NCBI RefSeq assembly: GCF_000876655.1
Contig: NZ_JYCN01000025.1
Span: forward strand, 62,001-126,000
Direction: 5' to 3'
DNA length: 64,000 nt
Origin: Arthrobacter sp. SPG23
Lineage (GTDB): Bacteria > Actinomycetota > Actinomycetes > Actinomycetales > Micrococcaceae
Below are positions 58,246 through 64,000 of this stretch, piece after piece. A program made the position numbers and the translations under genes. Numbering within the stretch: the first letter of the stretch is position 1; every line of letters starts with the position of its first letter. Under the pieces are notes generated by a model. The model saw only the letters and a list, made by a program, of their open reading frames with translations. It searched no databases and had not been told where the DNA came from.

Positions 58246-58296
58246 AGAAGCTCTTCCCAAGCTGAACCGAACAACGAACCAATCGGAGTACTTACC

Positions 58297-59178
58297 GTGG
58301 CTACAGCCGCACAATGGATCCAAGGCGCCCGCCCGCGCACTCTTCCGGCTGCCATCGCGCCGGTCCTGATCGGCACCGCCGCAGCCTTCGACCTGGACGC
58401 CTTCAAGCCGCTCAACGCCGTCCTGGCCGCGCTGGTGGCGCTGCTGCTCCAGGTCGGGGTGAACTACGCGAACGACTACTCGGACGGCATCCGCGGCACC
58501 GACGAGGACCGCGTGGGCCCGCTCCGCCTGGTGGGCTCCGGCGCCGCCAAGCCGGAAATGGTGAAGCGCGCGGCGTTCACGGCATTTGGCGTGGCCATGC
58601 TGTTCGGCCTGGTCCTGGTGCTCATCACGCAGGCGTGGTGGCTGATCCTGGTGGGTCTGGGCTGCGTCCTGGCCGCCTGGGGATACACCGGCGGCAAGAA
58701 CCCCTATGGCTACATGGGCCTGGGAGACGTGTTCGTGTTTGTGTTCTTCGGCCTGGTGGCCACCCTGGGCACCACCTACACGCAGGCGGGACAGGTCAGC
58801 CTGCCAGCCGTCATCGGCGCGATCGGCACCGGCTTGATTGCGTGCGCTCTCCTGATGGCCAACAACGTCCGGGATATCCCCACGGACATGCAGGCGGGCA
58901 AGAAGACGCTGGCCGTGCGGCTGGGCGACAAGCACGCCCGCGAGAGCTACGTCCTGATGCTTGCTGTCGCCATCCTGCTGGTGATCGTCCTGGCACCGGG
59001 ACGCCCGTGGATGCTCGTTGTGCTGCTGCTGATCCCCGCCAGCCTGATGCCGTCATGGCTGATGATCAACGGCCGCAAGCGCAAGAGCCTGATCCCCGTC
59101 CTGAAGCAGACGGGCCTGATCAATTTGGGCTACAGCGTGCTGTTCTCCCTGGGCCTTGTGCTCAGCCACGGCCTGTAA
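58297..59178 (+). CDS. menA: 1,4-dihydroxy-2-naphthoate polyprenyltransferase
   Basis: The 293-aa UbiA-type membrane enzyme starts at a GTG at 58297 after CGGAGTAC. It has about eight helices. The two Asp-rich Mg-pyrophosphate sites are NYANDYSDGIRGTDEDR and NNVRDIPTDMQAGKKTL. It joins the isoprenoid tail to the naphthoate ring. It lies 51 bases after menE and completes the local menaquinone unit. Confidence 0.95.
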   Translation: MATAAQWIQGARPRTLPAAIAPVLIGTAAAFDLDAFKPLNAVLAALVALLLQVGVNYANDYSDGIRGTDEDRVGPLRLVGSGAAKPEMVKRAAFTAFGVAMLFGLVLVLITQAWWLILVGLGCVLAAWGYTGGKNPYGYMGLGDVFVFVFFGLVATLGTTYTQAGQVSLPAVIGAIGTGLIACALLMANNVRDIPTDMQAGKKTLAVRLGDKHARESYVLMLAVAILLVIVLAPGRPWMLVVLLLIPASLMPSWLMINGRKRKSLIPVLKQTGLINLGYSVLFSLGLVLSHGL

Positions 59179-59188
59179 GCGGAACGGC

Positions 59189-59512
59189 TCAGGCTTCCTT
59201 GCCGGGAGCTTCCGTGCGGGGGATTTCGGAGCGGACGGTGATGTCCGGGTTGGCATCCACGAGGGTGTCCTCGGCGTCCGCGTCTTCAACCTCACCGGCG
59301 CTGCGGATGGGCTTGGCCCGGCCGGAGAACCGTTCATGCAGGGTGGCGGTAGCGGCGTCGCGCTGCTTCTGGAAGAACAGGTAGCTGATGGCGAAAGCGA
59401 TCAGGCCGGCGCAGACTGCGGAGAGCAGCATGCCGAGCTGGAGGAAGCTGAACAGTACGAACAGCGGCACAAAGAGTGCCAGACGGATCAGGGAGTATCT
59501 CATAAAGGCCAC
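59189..59512 (-). CDS. DUF4229 small membrane protein
   Basis: The 107-aa protein has two helices (SLIRLALFVPLFVLFSFLQL and MLLSAVCAGLIAFAISYLFF), then the QKQRDAATATLHERF segment and an acidic tail. This matches DUF4229, found near menaquinone and cytochrome genes in actinobacteria. The function is unknown. It converges with menA and diverges from the PLDc_N gene. Confidence 0.85.
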   Translation of the reverse strand: MAFMRYSLIRLALFVPLFVLFSFLQLGMLLSAVCAGLIAFAISYLFFQKQRDAATATLHERFSGRAKPIRSAGEVEDADAEDTLVDANPDITVRSEIPRTEAPGKEA

Positions 59513-59563
59513 AGTCCAAGTTTAGCCGTCCGGCACCGGCGTACCTGACGGTAGACTGGTGGT

Positions 59564-60028
59564 ATGCCCCGTGTACTGGTCGCCGTTGCCGTTCTTGCCA
59601 TATATGTCTATGGCATCGTGGACGTGATCCGGACTGACAAGAACCTCACCAGGGGCATCTCCAAGACTGCCTGGATCGTCGTTGTGGTTGTCCTTCCCGT
59701 TGTGGGTGCGGCACTGTGGTTCATCATCGGACGGCCGCGGGGCAACCGTCCCGTTCCGCAGACCTACAGCCACACCACGGCACCGGATGATGACCCCGAT
59801 TTCCTGCGCAACCTCGAACTCCGCCGGCGCAACCAGGCTGAAGCGGACCGCCTCAAGAAGCTCAAGGACGAGCTGCAGGCCAAGGAACGCAAGGTCAACG
59901 GCGGCACGTCCGGCGCGGGCGGCGCAGAGGGCACCGGTAAGCCGAACGGGGGCCGCCGTGGCGACACCCACCCCGAGGAATCACACCACCCCGAGACCGA
60001 CTCGCACGGCACTGACGAGGTCAAGTAA
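59564..60028 (+). CDS. PLDc_N-domain membrane protein
   Basis: The 154-aa protein starts at an ATG at 59564. Two helices (VLVAVAVLAIYVYGIVDVI and AWIVVVVVLPVVGAALWFII) carry the PLDc_N pattern, including the conserved GRP after the second. The C-terminal half is charged and glycine-rich. The family is a membrane anchor of unknown role. Confidence 0.85.
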   Translation: MPRVLVAVAVLAIYVYGIVDVIRTDKNLTRGISKTAWIVVVVVLPVVGAALWFIIGRPRGNRPVPQTYSHTTAPDDDPDFLRNLELRRRNQAEADRLKKLKDELQAKERKVNGGTSGAGGAEGTGKPNGGRRGDTHPEESHHPETDSHGTDEVK

Positions 60029-60060
60029 GGCCTGGGAGCACCCCTCCACCCGTCGGCCCA

Positions 60061-60118
60061 CTCTGCCATCGCCCCGGCACGCGCCGCGCCCGCTCTGCCA
60101 TCGCCCCGGCACGCGCCG
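60061..60118 (+). repeat. 26-bp direct repeat, two copies
   Basis: The unit begins CTCTGCCATCGCCCCGGCAC and occurs at 60061-60086 and 60093-60118, six bases apart. The copies are identical. Confidence 0.9.
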
Positions 60119-60130
60119 GCACGTCACCCG

Positions 60131-60180
60131 TTTGCCGATTTTGGCCGCTATGGCCCGTCTTAAGCGGCCAATTGTGGCAA
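60131..60180. repeat. Intergenic palindrome, GGCCGCTA family (copy 4)
   Basis: TTTGCCGATTTTGGCCGCTA starts at 60131, identical over 20 bases to the copy at 9762. TTGGCCGCT (60141-60149) pairs with AGCGGCCAA (60163-60171). Confidence 0.8.
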
Positions 60181-60330
60181 GAGGCCGCGTCCGCGGGGTG
60201 CCCGTTCCCGCCCGCTCCGCCCGCGTCCGGCGTGCCCCGCCCACGCCCGTCGCCCGGCACTTCTCCTCCACATCAGCACCAGACTGTGGATAAGCCGAAT
60301 GCCTTCATTCCGCCGGGGCACAATGCTCCT

Positions 60331-61269
60331 ATGCGCCCTCCACCCCAGCTCCCCGAGGCTCTCCGACACCGGCCCTTCACGCTGGAGCAGGCCCGGTCAG
60401 CAGGCCTCACCAGGCGTCGTCTTCGAGCCCGCGACCTGGTGCGGCCGTGCACGGGGGCACGGATTTCAGCGGCGGCTGAGGACACCCTGCTGCTCCGCGC
60501 CTCCGCCCTGGGCGCGGTCACGGGGGCCGTGGTGAGCCATCTTTCCGCAGCGGCCCTGTGGGGATTTCCGCTTCCGCTGGAGTGGCCAGGTATTGAACTC
60601 ATCCATTTGACCTCTCCCCTCGGTCAGCGGGCGGTCCGGCGGAAGGGTGTGGTGGGCCACCAACTGGACCTGGCACCCGGCGAGATCACAGCCGGCCGGC
60701 ACCTCCGGTGCACCTCTCCCCTGCGGACCTGGTTCGACCTTGCCGGCATTCTTGGCCTCGATGACCTGGTGAGCGCCGGAGATTTCCTCATCCGGCGGAA
60801 GGATCCGTTGTCCTCGCTTGCTGAGCTGGACATCTTCCTGGCGGGCAAGGCCGGCAGACCAGGCTACCGCAGCGCCATGCGGGCCCGTGTCCTGTTGCGG
60901 GCCAACACAGACTCAGCCAAGGAGACGGAAGTAAGGCTGCTGCTGTGCCGCCACGGCCTTCCCGAGCCCGCCATCAACGTACCCATGTTTGATGAAATGG
61001 GCCGCTGGATCCAGGACCCGGACATGTCGTACGAGCGCGAGAAAGTGGCCATCCAGTACGACGGCGGGCACCACGCCTCGGCAGTTCAACGGCGAAGCGA
61101 CATCTTCCGCGACGAGAATGCCAGGGAAGCCGGGTGGCGGGTGGTGGTGTTGACCCAGGCGGACCTCGACGTACTCGCACCCGGGATGGAGCCCCGGGCC
61201 GTCACCCGGGTCCGCAAAGCGCTCGTGGATCGGGGCTGGACACCGGAACCGGCCCGCCGTCGTCGTTGA
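60331..61269 (+). CDS. AbiEi-like antitoxin N-terminal / DUF559-like endonuclease-fold protein
   Basis: I start at the ATG at 60331 (312 aa). The N-terminal part (PFTLEQARSAGLTRRRLRAR, then VVSHLSAAALWGFPLPLEW) fits the winged-helix AbiEi antitoxin group. The C-terminal part (SYEREKVAIQYDGGHHASAV, then FRDENAREAGWRVVVLTQAD) fits the DUF559/Vsr-like PD-(D/E)XK fold. No AbiEii toxin gene is next to it. This pairing is common as a solitary gene in actinobacteria; its function is not established. Confidence 0.82.
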   Translation: MRPPPQLPEALRHRPFTLEQARSAGLTRRRLRARDLVRPCTGARISAAAEDTLLLRASALGAVTGAVVSHLSAAALWGFPLPLEWPGIELIHLTSPLGQRAVRRKGVVGHQLDLAPGEITAGRHLRCTSPLRTWFDLAGILGLDDLVSAGDFLIRRKDPLSSLAELDIFLAGKAGRPGYRSAMRARVLLRANTDSAKETEVRLLLCRHGLPEPAINVPMFDEMGRWIQDPDMSYEREKVAIQYDGGHHASAVQRRSDIFRDENAREAGWRVVVLTQADLDVLAPGMEPRAVTRVRKALVDRGWTPEPARRRR

Positions 61270-61285
61270 ACCAACGCAATACATT

Positions 61286-61342
61286 GCCCGTTTGACGCTT
61301 AAGGCCGCTAAACCATTGGCTTAGCGGCCAAAAGTGGCAAAA
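61286..61342. repeat. Intergenic palindrome, GGCCGCTA family (copy 5)
   Basis: The 44 bases at 61286-61329 (starting GCCCGTTTGACGCTTAAGGC) are identical to 61421-61464. TTAGCGGCC closes the core stem with GGCCGCTAA. Confidence 0.85.
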
Positions 61343-61420
61343 GATGCGTCCAGCAGGGCGGGCGCCCGAGCCGAGATCCCGGGCAGGATTCCCGCCGTCG
61401 TTAGCCTACAACCCGTCGTC

Positions 61421-61476
61421 GCCCGTTTGACGCTTAAGGCCGCTAAACCATTGGCTTAGCGGCCTTAAGCGGCAAA
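61421..61476. repeat. Intergenic palindrome, GGCCGCTA family (copy 6)
   Basis: GCTTAAGGCCGCTAA pairs perfectly over 15 bp with TTAGCGGCCTTAAGC around a short loop, with TTTG and CAAA outside. It lies between the convergent AbiEi-like and ccsB genes, 91 bases after copy 5. Confidence 0.85.
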
Positions 61477-61514
61477 TCATGGAGCCCATCGCGCCGCGGG
61501 GACGCGTGTGCCGG

Positions 61515-62651
61515 CTACAGCCCCGAGTAGGAGTGCAGGCCGTTGAAGAACTGATTGACGATGGTGAAGTTGAAGATCACGCAGAGGTAACCCACGATCG
61601 ACAGCCACGCGGCACGGGTACCCGTCCAGCCGCGGGTGGCACGGGCGTGCAGGTAGCCTGCGTAGACCACCCAGATCACGAACGTCCAGACTTCCTTGGT
61701 GTCCCAGCCCCAGAAGCGGCCCCAGGCCTTCTCGGCCCAGATGGCACCGAACATCAGGGTGAAGGTCCAGCCCACGAAGGCGATCGCGTTGATGCGGTAG
61801 GACAGGTTTTCCAGGCTCAGCGCGGACGGCACCAGGCGCATGAAGCCCAGCTTGTCCTGGCCGCCGGCCGCGATCGCCTTCTGCCGGTGCGCCTGTACCA
61901 GCTGCAGGGCGGACATCGCGAACGTCAGGGTGAACAGCGCGGAGGACATCACGGCGATGGACACGTGGATGATCAACCAGTAGCTCTGCAGCGCCGGCAC
62001 CAGGTGGCCCACGGGCGTCCAGTAGGCCACGGAGGCCGCCACGAGCATGATGATGGCCAGGCCGATCACGAACGTTCCCAGGAACCGCAGGTCGCGGCGG
62101 ATCAGCACCAAGAGGAAGACAGCCACGGCCACAAAGGCGCCGGTGGTGAGGAACTCGTACATGTTGCCCCACGGCACGCGGCCTGCACCGAGGGCACGCG
62201 TGACCACACCCGCGGCGTGGATCACGGCACCCAGCACCGTCAGGGCAACCGCAACACGGGCGGGGACGCGGCGTTCGGCGGCATAGCGCATGTCGCCGTC
62301 GGCGGTCTGCCCGGCGCCTGAACCGGCACCTTTGGACGCTCGGCCGGTAGCCGACGACGGCCGCTCGGCCCGGCCGGCAGGCCCGCTGACGTCCGAAGCT
62401 GCGCGGTCAACATCAGCATCGGCATCGGCGCGCTCAACGGAGCCGCCTGCACCCACGCCGGCGCCCACCGGGACCTTGGCGGTCGCGGTCGCGGACGCGG
62501 CGGCGGCAGCTTTGAGGTCAATCGCCCGGAGTGCCTTGCTGCTCTTGGCCAGGTCCCAGGCGAAGGCGATAAAGGCAACGGTGTACGTGCCGGCAGCCAG
62601 GAGCATAAAGAGCTCGCTGTACTGGCCCATGGTTTCGTTGATGGGGAACAT
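61515..62651 (-). CDS. ccsB: System II cytochrome c biogenesis protein CcsB
   Basis: The 378-aa protein starts at an ATG at 62651 that overlaps the resB stop by one base (TAATG). It has about eight helices and the heme-handling motif WGRFWGWDTKEVWTFVIW near residues 315-335. A long Ala/Ser/Asp-rich cytoplasmic segment lies at about 45-115. With ResB it moves heme across the membrane and attaches it to apocytochrome c. Confidence 0.92.
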   Translation of the reverse strand: MFPINETMGQYSELFMLLAAGTYTVAFIAFAWDLAKSSKALRAIDLKAAAAASATATAKVPVGAGVGAGGSVERADADADVDRAASDVSGPAGRAERPSSATGRASKGAGSGAGQTADGDMRYAAERRVPARVAVALTVLGAVIHAAGVVTRALGAGRVPWGNMYEFLTTGAFVAVAVFLLVLIRRDLRFLGTFVIGLAIIMLVAASVAYWTPVGHLVPALQSYWLIIHVSIAVMSSALFTLTFAMSALQLVQAHRQKAIAAGGQDKLGFMRLVPSALSLENLSYRINAIAFVGWTFTLMFGAIWAEKAWGRFWGWDTKEVWTFVIWVVYAGYLHARATRGWTGTRAAWLSIVGYLCVIFNFTIVNQFFNGLHSYSGL

Positions 62652-64000
62652 TACTGGTCCTTCTTCGACTCGGCTGAGCCTGCTGTTGACTGGATGAAGT
62701 CTTCGTTGCGCGGTTCCGTGGACGCCTCGTTGGGGGCACTGCCTGCATGGACAGTGTCCGCCGGGCCATTATCCACCGTCCCGCTGGGAGCTTTCTGGGA
62801 GTCCAGGCCCCATTCGTCCGTCAGCAGGCCGCGTATGGTTTCTGCTTCAGCCGCGAGGCGGTGGTCTTCGCCGCGGGCCAGGAGTCCGTATTCCACCATG
62901 GTGCGGCCGTCCGGATGCGTGCCCGTGCGGACCCACACCCTGCGTCGGTTCACATACAGGGACGTCACCAGCCCGGCCACGGCAAGCAGGGCGAAAATCA
63001 GGGCGTACAGCTGGCCCGGGTTATGGTGGATGTCAACGCCGATGTAGCGCTTCACGCCGTCGAAGCTGATGGAGCCCTTGCCGTTCGGGAGCGTGTAGGT
63101 GCTGCCGGGAGCCAGGGTGATGCCGCCGGCGTCAAGGTTCCGGGCGTTGAGCGGCGTCAGCTTCTTAACATCGAGTTCGAAGACGTTCTGCGGGGAGCCG
63201 GCGTCCAGGCCGAGATCACCGAAGTACGAGTTCAGCGTGAGCTGCGGGTTGATCAGCTCCGGGTCCCCGCTGAAGGAAACGCCTTCCTCGGTGACGAATG
63301 CGGTGGGCAGGAAGAAGCCGGCGAACCCGAGCTGGTCCGGCCGGGCATCGGGTACCTTGATCACCACGGAGGAGTAGTAGTTGTCCCCCTGCAGCTTGGC
63401 CACCACGGGTCCCTGCATGGCAACATTGCCGGCGCCGTCGCGGATGGTGACCACGGGGGCGTAACCGTTGCCGGTGAGGTAGATGCTGGTGCCGCCCAGG
63501 CTGACGGGATCGTTGACCTTCAGCACCTGCTTCTCGGGCGCCGCGTCCGGGGTTTCCCGGGTGGTCACGTCCGCCTTGAAGTCGATGGGCTGGCCAAACT
63601 TGCCCTTCGATTCGCGGTCGAACGTGATCTGGAACTTGTCCAGCTGGATGGAGTAGGGCTGGAGCTGGCTGCTCTGGAAGTTGGTGCCCGGGGTGAACTG
63701 GTCGTAACCCACCAGGGTGTTCACGAAGGTGTCGCCCTCCACCAGGATCCGCTGCCCGCTGTAGCCGAACAGGCCGCCGGCCGCCACGGACACCAGGACG
63801 CCGATCAGCGAGGTGTGGAACACCAGGTTGCCCACTTCCTTCAGGAAGCCGCGCTCGGCCCCCAAAGAGGGCCGCGCGCCGTCGTCGCCCCTGACATCCA
63901 CGCGGTAGCCGCGCTTCTTCAGCTTCGCGGCAGCGTCCGTAATAGCGCGCGACGCCGGGATCCCGGCGTCCGCGGGGATCACGAGTGTGCCGTATTCGGG
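62651..64000 (-). CDS. resB: Cytochrome c biogenesis protein ResB, truncated at the window edge
   Basis: The frame is open from the stop at 62651-62653 to base 64000; about 449 C-terminal residues are present and the N-terminal helices are missing. Visible are a helix (VGNLVFHTSLIGVLVSVAAG), a large outer domain of beta strands, and a last helix (YALIFALLAVAGLVTSLYVN) followed by an acidic, Ser-rich tail. ResB works with CcsB in system II cytochrome c maturation. The GTG at 63980-63982 is inside the gene, not its start. Confidence 0.93.
   Translation of the reverse strand, partial: PEYGTLVIPADAGIPASRAITDAAAKLKKRGYRVDVRGDDGARPSLGAERGFLKEVGNLVFHTSLIGVLVSVAAGGLFGYSGQRILVEGDTFVNTLVGYDQFTPGTNFQSSQLQPYSIQLDKFQITFDRESKGKFGQPIDFKADVTTRETPDAAPEKQVLKVNDPVSLGGTSIYLTGNGYAPVVTIRDGAGNVAMQGPVVAKLQGDNYYSSVVIKVPDARPDQLGFAGFFLPTAFVTEEGVSFSGDPELINPQLTLNSYFGDLGLDAGSPQNVFELDVKKLTPLNARNLDAGGITLAPGSTYTLPNGKGSISFDGVKRYIGVDIHHNPGQLYALIFALLAVAGLVTSLYVNRRRVWVRTGTHPDGRTMVEYGLLARGEDHRLAAEAETIRGLLTDEWGLDSQKAPSGTVDNGPADTVHAGSAPNEASTEPRNEDFIQSTAGSAESKKDQ

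Larger units (their letters stand above)
60029..60330. other. 302-bp intergenic region with repeats
   Basis: It contains a direct repeat pair (60061-60118) and a palindrome (60131-60180), listed separately, and then the promoter region of the AbiEi-like gene. I found no further gene. Confidence 0.5.

Noticed and set aside
61286..61476. CRISPR-like pair of identical repeats
   Set aside because: Only two copies, each a palindrome with a long 91-bp gap, related to other intergenic palindromes; no cas genes.
63980..63982. GTG as the start of resB
   Set aside because: The frame continues to the window edge and the usual N-terminal helices are missing, so the gene is cut by the window.

Overview
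The window is high-GC DNA with strongly G/C-ending codons, frequent GTG starts and actinobacterial gene content: menaquinone synthesis (menB-menE-menA), system II cytochrome c maturation (resB-ccsB), an RskA-type anti-sigma factor and a TetR-controlled phenylacetate catabolon. I infer a chromosomal segment of a soil Micrococcaceae member (Arthrobacter/Pseudarthrobacter type). I see no rRNA, tRNA, CRISPR array, phage block or transposase. The assignment rests on gene content and style, not on a database search.

Layout. 1-2.4 kb: a truncated ArsR regulator, a SulP anion transporter and a divergent MerR regulator, with clear palindromic operators. 2.7-6.3 kb: oligopeptidase B and a Tat-exported metallophosphoesterase. 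6.4-9.65 kb: the most unusual locus, a repetitive secreted-type protein with a double-glycine leader-like N-terminus, followed by a large membrane protein that fuses a PqqD-like domain, an M50 zinc protease core and a CxxC-containing outer domain. 9.9-14.3 kb: an ArsR/AHSA1-VOC/DinB operon, small stress-type genes and a sulfide:quinone oxidoreductase. 14.4-18.1 kb: acetate overflow genes ackA and pta, separated by a small acidic ORF. 18.2-21.8 kb: an XRE regulator with a divergent Bcr/CflA exporter, and a translationally coupled flavodoxin/PAS-ANTAR pair.

21.9-44 kb holds scattered phenylacetate (paa) genes: paaI-paaK, an MHS transporter, the TetR regulator, paaZ with a divergent thioesterase, and a thiolase-hydratase-dehydrogenase operon. 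They are tied together by a 22-bp operator: three good copies, plus a weaker one in front of the regulator. The paaABCDE epoxidase genes are not in the window. Interspersed are an ECF sigma/anti-sigma pair with a DUF4397 surface protein, flavohemoglobin, an LPATG-anchored serine protease, a tyrosine phosphatase and an SGNH lipase.

44-64 kb: CsbD, a dienelactone hydrolase, an amino-acid permease, assimilatory nitrite reductase (a 115-aa conserved ORF, nirB, nirD) with a candidate GlnR site, an ABC-F protein, an NRAMP manganese transporter with a DtxR/MntR-like box, the men cluster, a solitary AbiEi-like protein, and ccsB-resB (resB runs off the window). Nearly every convergent gene gap longer than about 60 bp carries a long palindrome. 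Several of these belong to one family with a GGCCGCTA/TAGCGGCC core flanked by TTTGCC/GGCAAA.
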